From NCBI GenBank assembly GCA_963717375.1, contig OY970329.1, positions 1,116,001 to 1,180,000 on the forward strand: a stretch of 64,000 bases of DNA, read 5' to 3'. Below are positions 15,493-23,852 of the stretch, piece by piece (within the stretch, counting starts at the first letter, position 1; each line of letters begins with the position of its first letter). The notes under the pieces are model-generated. The model was given only the letters and a program-made list of their open reading frames with translations, made no database searches and was not told where the DNA came from. A program made the translations under genes and the position numbers. The stretch comes from VRUE01 sp963717375. GTDB lineage: Bacteria; Actinomycetota; Thermoleophilia; Solirubrobacterales; 70-9.

Positions 15493-16083
15493 TTAGCCCT
15501 CTGGAGCGGCGCGCAGTCCGTCGAGCGCGAGACCGAGGATGCGGTCGATCTGCTCGGCGTCGGCGGTGCGGATCGCGGCGATGCCGCCGACCATCTTGGT
15601 GACGTCGGAGATGTCGACGTCGGCGCGGACGGCGCCCGCCGCCTGGGCACGCTTCAGGAGATCCTCGCCAGCGCCGTAGATCGCGTTGGCGCAGGAGCTG
15701 AAGACGGGCGAGTCGCGATCGACGTAGGCGAACAGCTCCTCGGCGAGCGCGCGCTTCTTCGCGGCGAAGCCGACGAACTCGTGCAGCCACCCGGTCAGCG
15801 CCTCCAGGGGCGGCTGGTCGACGTACTTCTCGGCCGAGTCGCAGATCGCCTGGACTTCGTCGAGATAGACGGCTTCGAGCAGGTCCTGGCGAGTCGGGAA
15901 GTGGCGGTAGAGGGTCCCGATCCCCACCCCGGCCCGGCGGGCGACGTCCTCGAGGGTGGCGCCGGTGCCCTCCTCGGCGAACTCCTCACGCGCCGCCGCG
16001 ATCAGCTTCTCGTAGTTGCGGCGGGCGTCGGCGCGCTTTGGCCGCGGGGCGAGGGTGACGACGTCGCTGGGGTTCGCGTTCAC
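15493..16083 (-). CDS. TetR-family transcriptional repressor
   Basis: 196 residues from GTG at 16083, with GGAAG eight bases upstream; a longer in-frame reading would run across the divergent promoter. The N-terminal helix-turn-helix is typical (ATLEDVARRAGVGIGTLYRHFPTRQDLL, about residues 40-68). The C-terminal ligand-binding domain resembles the SBD of TetR proteins such as the YcdC/RutR-like group. It is divergent from the MFS exporter, with two palindromic operators between them, so it most likely represses the exporter and itself and is released by the exported compound. Confidence 0.92.
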   Translation of the reverse strand: MNANPSDVVTLAPRPKRADARRNYEKLIAAAREEFAEEGTGATLEDVARRAGVGIGTLYRHFPTRQDLLEAVYLDEVQAICDSAEKYVDQPPLEALTGWLHEFVGFAAKKRALAEELFAYVDRDSPVFSSCANAIYGAGEDLLKRAQAAGAVRADVDISDVTKMVGGIAAIRTADAEQIDRILGLALDGLRAAPEG

Positions 16084-16100
16084 GAATTTCTTCCGATCTC

Positions 16101-16157
16101 TTGACAAAGCGGAGGCATCCTCCGTATAGTGCTCTCTGAAAGCGGAGGCCACCTCCG
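16101..16157 (+). promoter_or_regulatory. Divergent promoter with two TetR-type operators
   Basis: For the exporter, TTGACA (16101-16106) and TATAGT (16125-16130) are spaced by 18 bases. CGGAGG-CAT-CCTCCG (16110-16124) fills the spacer exactly, and CGGAGG-CCA-CCTCCG (16143-16157) lies just past the expected start site. The two palindromes are perfect in both arms and their centres are 33 bp apart, about three helical turns, so two repressor dimers could bind on the same DNA face. Confidence 0.9.
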
Positions 16158-16217
16158 AATTACCCGGAGGACCCCTCCAGTTTATCACCGAATTCCGCCG
16201 CTTCAGAAAAGGACTCC

Positions 16218-17675
16218 ATGACTTTCAAAGCTCTGCGAAATCCACTGGCGGGCCGCATCCGGCCCGCCGAAGAGAGCAACCGCAACCCCGCCTTCGTCCT
16301 CGCGATCATCCTCGGCTGCTACCTGATGATCATCCTCGACATCTCGGTGGTGATCACGGCGCTGCCGAGCATCCACCAGGATCTCGGCCTCTCGACTACC
16401 GGCCTCTCCTGGGTGCAGAACGCCTACACGTTGACCTTCGGTGGCCTGCTGTTGCTCGGAGCCCGGGCCGGTGACATCCTCGGCCGCCGCCAGGTCTTCG
16501 TCGCCGGGATCGCCCTCTTCACCTTCGCCTCGATGCTTGGTGGCATCGCCCAGTCGCCGGCCTGGCTGCTCGGCGCTCGTGCACTGCAGGGGGTCGGCGC
16601 CGCGATCGCCGCCCCGTCGACGCTCGCCCTGCTCACCATTAGCTTCGCCGAGGGCCGCGAGCGCACCCGCGCGGTCGCCTGGTACAGCGCCGTCGCCGGT
16701 GCCGGTGGCAGCGTCGGTCTGCTGCTCGGCGGCGCGCTGACCTCTTGGGTCTCCTGGCGTGCCGGCCTCTTCATCAACGTCCCGCTCGGGGCGGCGCTGA
16801 TCTGGCTGGCGCCGCGTTACCTACCGGAGACTGAGCGCCGCGCCGGCCACTTCGATCTTCCCGGCGCACTGAGCTCGACGATCGGCATGACCGCGCTCGT
16901 CTACGGCCTGATCCGTGCCGCCGAAAACGGCTGGGGAGACGCCTTGTCGCTCACCTCCTTCGCCCTGGCCTCGGTGCTGCTGGCGTTCTTCGTCGCCAAC
17001 GAGCGGCGGGCCGAGCAGCCGATCACGCCGTTGCGCCTCTTCTCGAGCCGCGAGCGGGTCGGCGCCTACGTCGCCCGCATCATGGTCGTGGGGGCGATGT
17101 ACTCGACCTTCTTTTTCCTCACCCAATACCTGCAGGGCGTGCAGGGCTACGGCGCCCTGGCGGCCGGCTGCGCCTTCCTGCCGATGACCCTCTCGGTCTT
17201 CGCGATGGTGCGGGTGGTGCCCCGGATCACACCACGCGTCGGCGAGGCGCGGGTTCTCGCCGCCGGCCTCGCCATCGCCCTGCTCGGAATGCTCTGGCTG
17301 GGCCAGATCTCCCCGGGCGCCGACTATCTGACCCAGATGGCAGCGCCGCTGATCCTGCTCGGGATCGGCATGGGCTCGGCGCTCACTCCCCTCACCACCG
17401 CCGGCATGGCCGGTGTCGCCGATGCCGATGCCGGAGCCGCCTCCGGCCTGATCAACGTCGCCCACCAGCTCGGCGGCACGCTGGGAGTCGGCGCCTTGAT
17501 CACCGTCTTCGCCGCCGCCAGCAACGGCGCAGGGGCCCAGGCCCTCGTCGAAGGCGTCCCCACGGTCCTCGCCGGCTCTGCGGTTCTGATCGCCCTTGCC
17601 CTGGCCACCGTCCTCGGCGTCATGCGCCCACGCCTGATCCCTGCCAAGACCGCCCAAACGGAGGTGCCGGCATGA
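16218..17675 (+). CDS. MFS drug:H+ antiporter, DHA2 (14-TMS) type
   Basis: 485 residues with about 14 hydrophobic segments. The N-terminal motif D1-like LDISVVITALPSI sits in TM1, motif A appears as GARAGDILGRRQVF between TM2 and TM3, and motif C-like glycines (AGAGGSVGLLLGGAL) lie in TM5. This is the EmrB/QacA layout, so proton-driven export of amphipathic drugs or metabolites is the likely role. The ATG has AAAAGGA nearby. It is controlled by the TetR-type promoter directly upstream. No periplasmic adaptor gene accompanies it. Confidence 0.92.
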   Translation: MTFKALRNPLAGRIRPAEESNRNPAFVLAIILGCYLMIILDISVVITALPSIHQDLGLSTTGLSWVQNAYTLTFGGLLLLGARAGDILGRRQVFVAGIALFTFASMLGGIAQSPAWLLGARALQGVGAAIAAPSTLALLTISFAEGRERTRAVAWYSAVAGAGGSVGLLLGGALTSWVSWRAGLFINVPLGAALIWLAPRYLPETERRAGHFDLPGALSSTIGMTALVYGLIRAAENGWGDALSLTSFALASVLLAFFVANERRAEQPITPLRLFSSRERVGAYVARIMVVGAMYSTFFFLTQYLQGVQGYGALAAGCAFLPMTLSVFAMVRVVPRITPRVGEARVLAAGLAIALLGMLWLGQISPGADYLTQMAAPLILLGIGMGSALTPLTTAGMAGVADADAGAASGLINVAHQLGGTLGVGALITVFAAASNGAGAQALVEGVPTVLAGSAVLIALALATVLGVMRPRLIPAKTAQTEVPA

Positions 17676-17880
17676 GGTCGCGAGGGACGACAGCAACGGC
17701 GCCGCGCTCGGCCAAGGTCAACCGTGACGGCGTCCGCGAGCAGGACGCGAAACGCCGGAAGCGTCCGGCCGCTCCACAGCACAGCACCTTCCGTCGTGTC
17801 GCGGTCTTCGTACCACTCAGTTCCTACTGCGAGCCCGGGGACTTGACGACCGGTCAGGCTCTACAGAGGTCTGAGTAGCA

Positions 17881-17926
17881 GCGGAATGCGCCCGGAGAAT
17901 CGAACTCTCGACCTCCGGCTTGAAAG
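17881..17926. repeat. attL: decayed copy of tRNA-Glu 3' half
   Basis: 46 bases match 30108-30156 (the tRNA-Glu 3' end through the anticodon) with only two small deletions: one A near the start and GA within the T-stem. The matching part covers the acceptor 3' strand, T-arm, variable region and anticodon arm up to the TTGAAAG position. Because it is cut off from a 5' half, it cannot encode a tRNA, which fits the deletion that breaks the T-stem. This is the expected left end of an element inserted into the 3' part of a tRNA gene. Confidence 0.85.
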
Positions 17927-17965
17927 GCTGAGGGTGGGTCGCTTGGGGAGCGGGATTGCGGGGGT

Positions 17966-17987
17966 GATGTAACCGAGATGAGACCTG
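17966..17987 (+). repeat. Tandem 11-nt integrase arm-type repeats, left
   Basis: Two adjacent 11-mers, GATGTAACCGA and GATGAGACCTG. The same paired arrangement recurs at 20978-20999 and 29965-29986, always inside the island close to an att core and in the same orientation. Position and spacing fit arm-type sites of a tyrosine integrase. The role is inferred. Confidence 0.65.
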
Positions 17988-18001
17988 GGCTTGGCAGCAC
18001 C

Positions 18002-19180
18002 TCACGACGAAATGATCTGCACAACCTCTGGGGCTACATATAGGCGGGCGTTTCTTGCGAGACGAACGGGGGCGGGCTCCAAGATACCCAGCGACACGAG
18101 AGTGTTGATTGTATTTTGAGCGCCCTGGCCCGACAGGCCAAGGCGCTTGGCCACCCAGGGCCGATCGACGTAAGGGCGACCAACCAGGTCCGCGGCCAGC
18201 TGCTCGGCAGAGCCCCGCTTGTTCGCATCTTGCACTCGACGGCGCAACTGCTCCTGCAGGGCAACCAAGCCCTCAACTTTCTGCTGAGAGTCAAGGGCTG
18301 ATGCCGCAACTCCCTCGGCAAAGAAGCTGACCCACCGATCCCAGTCCCCATCGCAGCTGAGGCGCATGAGTTCGTCTTGATAGCGGTCGCGGCGTTTCTC
18401 AAACCATGGAGAGACAACGAGGAGCGGCTCTTGGATTACCGCACCCCGCAAGAGCTGAACGATCACCAATAGGCGACCTAGCCTCCCGTTCCCGTCGGAG
18501 TACGGATGGAGCGACTCAAACTGGTAGTGACCAAGCGCCGCGAGAACGACGGTCGGCAGCTCAGGAGGCGAAGCGATCCATGCGAGCAACTCCTCGACGC
18601 CGCCGCGCAACTGGTCTCCGGGAGGTGGGGGCACGAATCGGGCCTCATCGAATCCGGCGCCACGGGCACCGATGACAACGATTCGGTCGCGAAGTCCCCC
18701 GGCATCCGACAGCTCGCCGGCGGTGTCACGAACGAGCGCCTTCTGCAAGGCACCCAACATGCCGATCGTGAGAGCGCGATTCTCGGGCCAAGAGAAGGCG
18801 AGCTCAGCCATCCGCTCGAAGTTGAGGACCTCAACCAGCTCTGCAGAGAGATGCTGTGGATCGTCGCCCTCTGCCGCGAGGACGTCGGCGAACGGAGCGT
18901 ACGTCCCCTCCAGCGCGCTCGTGCTCTGCGCCTCACGACGCAGGGTAGGCCGACGGAGGAGCGAGGGCTCAGGGATACGCCTTGCGGCACCATCGAGCCG
19001 AGCCAGCGCCGCGGTGGCCGAGTTGACGACGTTCCAGGTCTTCGTTGAAAGCACGATTTCTCGTGGCAACGGATCGGGCAGGAAAGCTCTGCCCTCGACC
19101 ATCTCGTGAGTGACCGGATCCGGCCCAAGAATGGGAATCAGGTTGCCGATAGGGCTTTGCTCAAGAGTGGCCGTATCCAC
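18002..19180 (-). CDS. Fic-domain protein (putative AMP-transferase), class II self-inhibited
   Basis: 392 residues. The active-site motif HPYSDGNGRLGR (residues 225-236) is a complete Fic signature, with His225 as the expected catalytic residue. An N-terminal inhibitory motif TSALEG (87-92) fits (S/T)xxxE(G/N), so Glu91 should occlude the ATP site, as in class II Fic proteins. The last 65 or so residues look like a winged-helix domain, a layout common in Fic proteins thought to bind DNA. Fic enzymes usually transfer AMP to Ser/Thr/Tyr hydroxyls; the target is unknown. GTG start, with no ribosome-binding site and a perfect palindrome just upstream, suggesting autoregulation. Confidence 0.9.
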   Translation of the reverse strand: MDTATLEQSPIGNLIPILGPDPVTHEMVEGRAFLPDPLPREIVLSTKTWNVVNSATAALARLDGAARRIPEPSLLRRPTLRREAQSTSALEGTYAPFADVLAAEGDDPQHLSAELVEVLNFERMAELAFSWPENRALTIGMLGALQKALVRDTAGELSDAGGLRDRIVVIGARGAGFDEARFVPPPPGDQLRGGVEELLAWIASPPELPTVVLAALGHYQFESLHPYSDGNGRLGRLLVIVQLLRGAVIQEPLLVVSPWFEKRRDRYQDELMRLSCDGDWDRWVSFFAEGVAASALDSQQKVEGLVALQEQLRRRVQDANKRGSAEQLAADLVGRPYVDRPWVAKRLGLSGQGAQNTINTLVSLGILEPAPVRLARNARLYVAPEVVQIISS

Positions 19181-19201
19181 AGACGCAAATATATCGGCTA
19201 A

Positions 19202-19232
19202 AACTTGCGTCTAGCTATAAGAGACGCAAGTT
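19202..19232 (-). promoter_or_regulatory. Perfect 11-bp inverted repeat upstream of fic-like gene
   Basis: Arms 19202-19212 and 19222-19232 (AACTTGCGTCT / AGACGCAAGTT) pair 11 of 11 around a 9-base centre. A third half-site, AGACGCAAA, abuts the start codon (19181-19189), and on the minus strand a TATATT box lies eight bases before the GTG, hinting at a leaderless transcript. This is probably an operator, perhaps for the gene's own winged-helix domain. Confidence 0.6.
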
Positions 19233-19303
19233 GTCTTGTGCGTGCAGAAGAATTCCCTGGAAATGAGCCGGTAGCCATCGCGCCAGGTAGATCTGGCTTC
19301 TTC

Positions 19304-19621
19304 TCATCCGGCGAGGACGCGCCCCTGCGATAGAGCTGCGTGGACGAGGCCACCGCGCGCCTCCCGCCACCTGTCAGCGTAGTCGCGGCCGACGACGATG
19401 ACATCTGCTGGCATCCGCAAATCGCGCAGGGTCCGATGTAGGCGCACCGACTCCTCGGCCTCATTGGCGACCTCGGGCTCGACGACAAGGAAGTCGACAT
19501 CGCTATGCGGGTGGGCCTCTCCGCGGGCATGCGAGCCAAAAAGGACCACCTGCGCATCGGGGGCAGCGGCAGCCAAGCGGCGTCCCGCCTCCGCAATCAA
19601 TTTCTCGTCAACCACCTTCAT
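19304..19621 (-). CDS. MNT-type nucleotidyltransferase (minimal, orphan)
   Basis: 105 residues. The core motif GSHARGEAHPHSDVDFLVV (residues 29-47) has the GSxARG and DxD elements of minimal nucleotidyltransferases of the pol-beta superfamily. Such small MNT proteins usually pair with a HEPN RNase toxin and may AMPylate it (established for MNT-HEPN modules). No HEPN gene with an RxxxxH motif is adjacent, so the antitoxin-like gene appears to be alone or to have lost its partner. It is next to Fic on the same strand. Confidence 0.85.
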   Translation of the reverse strand: MKVVDEKLIAEAGRRLAAAAPDAQVVLFGSHARGEAHPHSDVDFLVVEPEVANEAEESVRLHRTLRDLRMPADVIVVGRDYADRWREARGGLVHAALSQGRVLAG

Positions 19622-19742
19622 CGTTCAAATCGTAGTCGTCGCCATGAATCGAGCGCCAGCGCCATCGTTGGTCATTCCAGGACCTCCGCACACTGACTAT
19701 CGTCTTTCGACAATGCAAGGTTTTGTCTGCAACGATGATCCT

Positions 19743-20093
19743 ATGCTGAGGCTGGTGGCGTTGACGAAAACTTGCATCGCGTGTCCATCCCAGTGGGAGG
19801 GAGCCCTTGAGGACGGCCGAGCGATCTATGCCCGCTATCGCCACGGCGAACTGAGCGTGGGCGTCGGCAATGACATCAACGAGGCGGTCCGAAACGGAAT
19901 GTCCGATCAAGCTCTCTATGCGAACGACATCGGCAACGGACTGGATGGATTCATGGACTTCCAGGAACTGAAGGCCCAGCTGCATGGGCTGCTGGAGTTC
20001 CCTGCAGACCTAGTCGAGCACGATCATCGGCCGAAACTGCGATCCCGAAATGCCGGGAAAACTGCTCGCGCCACCCGCCGTACGATCTGTTGA
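19743..20093 (+). CDS. Conserved hypothetical small protein (CPSQWEG type)
   Basis: 116 residues from ATG 19743; ATG 19713 would add 10 residues. Neither has a clear ribosome-binding site. The core CIACPSQWEGALEDGRAIYARYRHGELSVGVG resembles small proteins of unknown function that I have seen in other actinobacteria. The rest is predicted alpha/beta, with no signal peptide or TM. The TGA overlaps the next ATG (TGATG), so it is coupled to the GNAT gene. Function unknown. Confidence 0.65.
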   Translation: MLRLVALTKTCIACPSQWEGALEDGRAIYARYRHGELSVGVGNDINEAVRNGMSDQALYANDIGNGLDGFMDFQELKAQLHGLLEFPADLVEHDHRPKLRSRNAGKTARATRRTIC

Positions 20094-20713
20094 TGAAAGT
20101 GCGCGACATGCGCCCCGATGAGATCGACGCCGCGGTCAGCGTGTGGCGCGAGGCCAACGGCGCCCGTGGTGCTCCGCACGGGCCTGAGCGCATCGCTCGA
20201 ATCCGCGCGAAACTCTCAGCCCCAGACGCACTGCCGTTCGTCGCGTTTCGCCCAGACATCGTAGGCATGGCGCTCGCCGAGCCCGGAAGGTTCGATGACG
20301 GCGCAGGAGACCTCGACCCAACGCTCCTGCACATCTCGATGGTTTTCGTTCGTCCCGCTGCACAGCGCACAGGGGTCGGACTCCCTCTTGTCATGCATGT
20401 CCTCGACGTCGCACGGTCGAGCGGCTACAAACGAGTGGGAGTTTGGACGGGGCAGGAGAACAGCGCGGCTCGCAGGCTCTACGAGCGAGCCGGGATGACC
20501 CCCACTGGCAAGACCACTCCTCTCCGGTCGAGCGTGGCTCTCCAGTACGAATGCCTGGTGGAAGAATCACGGCGCCGCGACCCCGGAGTCGATGACGTTG
20601 CTGACCTTTGGGCCGAGGTCACGCCGGCGCCCGAAAACGAGAGTCTCAAGCTCGCCGGGGACGAACTCCGGTCGATGCGCAGGGAGAGACACACCAAGGA
20701 GGGTCAAAGCTAA
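20093..20713 (+). CDS. GNAT-family N-acetyltransferase
   Basis: 206 residues. The acetyl-CoA-binding region reads VFVRPAAQRTGVGLPLVMHVLD (motif A, Q/R-x-x-G-x-G form, about residues 87-108), followed by the NSAARRLYERAGM block typical of the C-terminal GNAT fold. The last 50 residues are a charged extension. The acceptor is not predictable. It is coupled by a TGATG overlap to the gene upstream and lies 2 bases before the next start. Confidence 0.88.
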   Translation: MKVRDMRPDEIDAAVSVWREANGARGAPHGPERIARIRAKLSAPDALPFVAFRPDIVGMALAEPGRFDDGAGDLDPTLLHISMVFVRPAAQRTGVGLPLVMHVLDVARSSGYKRVGVWTGQENSAARRLYERAGMTPTGKTTPLRSSVALQYECLVEESRRRDPGVDDVADLWAEVTPAPENESLKLAGDELRSMRRERHTKEGQS

Positions 20714-20715
20714 TC

Positions 20716-20934
20716 GTGCGAAGGCTTCTGCGACGCGTCTTCCTTCTACTTGGCGCCTATGTAGCTCTCTTGGCGGCCGTTGTTTTCGCAGGCTTCCTGG
20801 GAAGCGCAGTTGGTATTTGGGCTTCGATCCTCTGGGGCGTCGGAGTCATCAGCGGACTCTTCATCTATGGACGTCGACGCCTGAATCAGTCCCGCAGCCA
20901 AATCGCTCTAGAAAGCCGACCTCCGTCAGATTGA
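20716..20934 (+). CDS. Small two-helix membrane protein
   Basis: 72 residues from GTG at 20716, preceded by AAGGAGG about twelve bases upstream, inside the end of the GNAT gene. Two hydrophobic segments (about residues 8-27 and 29-46) are flanked by Arg-rich ends. The stop codon falls inside an att-like repeat (20912-20945), so an ancestral longer protein may have been cut by integration. Function unknown. Confidence 0.5.
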   Translation: MRRLLRRVFLLLGAYVALLAAVVFAGFLGSAVGIWASILWGVGVISGLFIYGRRRLNQSRSQIALESRPPSD

Positions 20935-20999
20935 AAGGCTGAGGCGCATCCGCATGAGAAGAGCGTTTGCGGGCAGTCATGTGACCTTTATGAGACCTG
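20912..20999. repeat. Internal att-like remnant between two element segments
   Basis: Matches 17908-17987 at several blocks in the same order: CGACCTCCG, TTGAAAGGCTGAGG, a GCG...TTGCGGG block, ATGT(A/G)ACC and ATGAGACCTG. The last two form a second 11-nt arm-type pair (20978-20999). The left tRNA-derived part is eroded. I read this as the left end of the second element, fossilised inside the island. Confidence 0.65.
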
Positions 21000-21049
21000 T
21001 CCTATGCGGTCGTTTCGACCGAAGGTCAGCCGCGCTTCAGCCGATCTTC

Positions 21050-23008
21050 TTAGCCCAGCGGCAAGAGCCCCTCAAGGTCATGTAGCGCCCCCTCAATTCT
21101 TCGCCGCAATGGATTCTTCTTTGGAACGAGCTTTACGAGCCTCCGCGCTTCAGGTCCTGCATCCTCAAGCGCCCGCCGGAGCTCAGCCTCGGTCCATTGC
21201 GATGACTCCATACTGAGAATCAAGGCTCGATTTAGTCGCTTAGCGAGTGATTTCATCTTGGGATTCGGGAGAGAGTCGTCTAGCTCAGCAACTACGTCCA
21301 ACGGAAGTTTGTCCTTTTCAAGCGCTTTGTGAGCGGGGCCAAAACACTCGATCAGCACCTCACGGGCTACAGGATTTTTCTGGCAATAGGCCAGCGCAGC
21401 TAGACGTGATGCCGCGATAGCACTTGCCTGATCCTCTTGCCTATGTAGACATGAAGCTGCATCAAGCCAGCGCCGCAGCGGAACTGCGCTCAAGAGATCG
21501 CGCGACAAAATCGCTGCCGCGAGAATCGACACTCCGGGGCGCACCACTGAGGGACTAGATAGGAGGGACGCCAATTGACGCTCTCGGCCGTGCATTGCTT
21601 TTTGCCAAAACTGAACATTGCCAGTAGGAGCACCGGCAAGAAGTTCCGCTATCAATGGAAATGCTGACGAGCGATCAAGCGCTTGATCCAACAAGCTCCA
21701 ACACTTTGCTTTGACCAAGATGGGCGCTGTCTCGGGTCCGGCAACAGAGAGAGCGCGCTCGCGAAGCTCGCGATCAGAAGATCTGTCCAGAGCCCTCCAA
21801 AACCTGTCGGCTCGCAGCAGATCATCGCGCTCCCTCAGGGCTCGGTCAATAAGCTCACGGTCCTTCAATCGGTCAACAATCTCATCGGGATTCAACTCGG
21901 TAACCCCCGAATCAAGCAGCAGGCCTGCGGCATCCGTTTTGAGTTCCCAGCGACGGTCGAGCAGCTCAAGCATCGCTGCGTGACTGGATCGCCAAGCAGA
22001 CTGAAGGCGAAAGGAATCCAACATTCGGAGATAGATCACGCTCTGGGCGCCTAGCAGCGCCAAGACCCTTTCGACTTCGGACACTCCCCAGAGACGTTCG
22101 CTGGCCTGAACCGGTGCGAAAAGAGCCTCTGCAAACTGAAATGGTGTGCGATCGGCCTTGGACTCAAAATGTCGAAGCAAGGACGCAGCATCTTCATCAG
22201 TGATGAGAGGCCACGCGCCAGCAATCGATCGTGCGTCCATGACGTTTAGCGCATAACTGTCCAGGACATCTCCAAGCCGTTCTTGTGGATCGCAAGCGGC
22301 AGACGCAAGAAGGACGACGCTCGCGTCTGGATTTACTTTCTCAGGCCAAATCAACCGAGCCTCTTGAGATGCGGACCGACCCGCCAATTGCGTGGCCACT
22401 TGGACCCCATAGCGACTTGAGCCAGTTCGCGCCCTTCCTCGAGTCCGGAATGAAAAAGAATGACGCACAGGCTCCGGGAGAAAGCGCCAAAGAGCTAGGA
22501 GCCCAGTCTCAGCCCCAAGCTCGTCCGGCCAAATCACTACTGCCTGCGCCTCGGTTGGGTCATAGACAGCCTCACACAGAGCAAGCATGAGCTGCTTTGG
22601 AACATCTACATGAGCACGCCTTTTAGCGTGCCCATTGAAGGCAAGTTTCCTCTGGTAGTGACCAAAGTCATCATCTTGCGGCCTCTGAAAATAGTTGCGA
22701 AGAAGGAGAGGGTCAGCCTCCTTCAAGATCTGATCGTTGAGAAGCAACGCATGCGCCCATACAGCTCCTGGGCGAGGAAGCTCTGGCGCCGGCCAGATCA
22801 TCGTCAGCATGAATCGATCTAGCGATGCGATGCGGAGACCAACGAGATACCGATCAGATTCGTCCTCAAAGCGCGCATCGGCATGAGGAAGGAGCTCAGC
22901 CTCTAGTCGTGCATCGACATCGATTGAGCCTGCAAGCAGCTCGTGGCCATCCCGGTAGCCAAAAAGAAGCTGATCGATCGCTCGTCCCACCCCTCGATTA
23001 TCCACCAC
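21050..23008 (-). CDS. GAP1-N1-like GTPase-associated protein
   Basis: 652 residues with no TM or signal peptide. The N-terminal 170 residues carry features I associate with the GAP1-N1 (GTPase-associated protein 1) domain: IDQLLFGYRDGHELLAGS (about 11-28) and WPAPELPRPGAVWAHALLL (about 71-90). The remainder (about 200-652) is an all-helical, leucine-rich region that could be a protein-protein or effector platform. GAP1 proteins are known only from computational work, as partners of paired GTPases in predicted conflict systems. It is the last gene of the operon: GTG start, 11-base overlap with the GTPase upstream. A short hairpin at 21008-21020 follows the stop. No known catalytic motif was seen. 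Confidence 0.75.
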   Translation of the reverse strand: MVDNRGVGRAIDQLLFGYRDGHELLAGSIDVDARLEAELLPHADARFEDESDRYLVGLRIASLDRFMLTMIWPAPELPRPGAVWAHALLLNDQILKEADPLLLRNYFQRPQDDDFGHYQRKLAFNGHAKRRAHVDVPKQLMLALCEAVYDPTEAQAVVIWPDELGAETGLLALWRFLPEPVRHSFSFRTRGRARTGSSRYGVQVATQLAGRSASQEARLIWPEKVNPDASVVLLASAACDPQERLGDVLDSYALNVMDARSIAGAWPLITDEDAASLLRHFESKADRTPFQFAEALFAPVQASERLWGVSEVERVLALLGAQSVIYLRMLDSFRLQSAWRSSHAAMLELLDRRWELKTDAAGLLLDSGVTELNPDEIVDRLKDRELIDRALRERDDLLRADRFWRALDRSSDRELRERALSVAGPETAPILVKAKCWSLLDQALDRSSAFPLIAELLAGAPTGNVQFWQKAMHGRERQLASLLSSPSVVRPGVSILAAAILSRDLLSAVPLRRWLDAASCLHRQEDQASAIAASRLAALAYCQKNPVAREVLIECFGPAHKALEKDKLPLDVVAELDDSLPNPKMKSLAKRLNRALILSMESSQWTEAELRRALEDAGPEARRLVKLVPKKNPLRRRIEGALHDLEGLLPLG

Positions 23009-23852
23009 GAGCCACTATCCAAGCCAGCGGCGCAATAAGCTCAGACTGCTCTCCTTGGAAATCAACGCAGGTCGCCCGGTCCCAAGGATCAGGCTCGGAA
23101 GCATCGACATCAACTTTTATCTTCTCTGCCTCGGCCTCGTCATTCGGCTCTGGGAAGGTGTCCCCTTGGACGGAAACCCCAAACACGGTGGAAGGAAAGC
23201 GCTCGGAGTTCGCTTCTAGGTACTGAGCAAGCAGCGGAACTCGGGCACTCAACCACTCCCGAGGCGTCATATCTTCGACTTCGTCCCACGCTGAAATCAC
23301 TACCGCGACGGGAAAGGTCTCGCGCTCACTCAAATCGCTCAACTCTTGAAGCGCATCAACCATGCTGACATCTGTCGGCATCAGCGAAGGCTCCCAAGGC
23401 CTTTCGGATTCATTGTCCCCTGTCGCCTCCCCGCTCGTTGACGCAAGAACTGAGAGCTCCGAAACAGACTCTCCGGGCTTGACACCTCCGGGGCGCAAAA
23501 AGAGCACGATGGAGTCTGCCTCGCTGAGCTCCTTAAGAAGCTCGGGGTCCCAGGTGCGGGAATTCCGCGAGCCTCGCAATGCCTCGCCTGATCGATCAGG
23601 AATGCGTAGGTGGTGCACCTCGCCATCGACCGCACGAACTTCCAATCCAACTGTCTCGGCACCCTCCGTATCAGTGCGACTCACCGAGAGACGCCTTGAG
23701 AGGCGCATCAGCCCCAAATTCAATGTTGCAACTGACTCTGTGACCCTCACCAGTTTCAGTTCCGAGTAAACCTCGTTCGTCATCCCAGCATAAGCTCCGA
23801 CGGCATAAGTCGTCTTTCCTGTTTTATGCAGTCCTAGAAAAGCAATATTCAT
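22998..23852 (-). CDS. P-loop GTPase, double-GTPase type (DO-GTPase1-like)
   Basis: 284 residues. Walker A GLHKTGKTT at residues 7-15, switch II-like DRSGE at 86-90, and SAWDE at 187-191 in the place of the NKxD specificity motif. A nonstandard G4 motif is common in divergent STAND or TRAFAC-like GTPases. The protein starts directly at the P-loop, as in DO-GTPase1 proteins. ATGA overlap with the preceding GTPase gene implies coupled, near-equimolar synthesis. Likely a nucleotide-controlled switch that recruits the GAP1 protein. Confidence is high for a P-loop NTPase and moderate for the named family. Confidence 0.8.
   Translation of the reverse strand: MNIAFLGLHKTGKTTYAVGAYAGMTNEVYSELKLVRVTESVATLNLGLMRLSRRLSVSRTDTEGAETVGLEVRAVDGEVHHLRIPDRSGEALRGSRNSRTWDPELLKELSEADSIVLFLRPGGVKPGESVSELSVLASTSGEATGDNESERPWEPSLMPTDVSMVDALQELSDLSERETFPVAVVISAWDEVEDMTPREWLSARVPLLAQYLEANSERFPSTVFGVSVQGDTFPEPNDEAEAEKIKVDVDASEPDPWDRATCVDFQGEQSELIAPLAWIVARGG

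Larger units (their letters stand above)
17676..18001. other. 326-base gene-free junction between exporter and island
   Basis: This stretch has no convincing gene. A 68-codon frame (17672-17878) overlaps the exporter stop but has poor coding character. The right part holds the decayed left attachment repeat (17881-17926) and paired integrase arm-like repeats (17966-17987), listed separately. Confidence 0.6.

Noticed and set aside
17672..17878. 68-codon frame starting on the exporter stop
   Set aside because: No ribosome-binding site, odd composition and no motif; more likely non-coding DNA beside attL.
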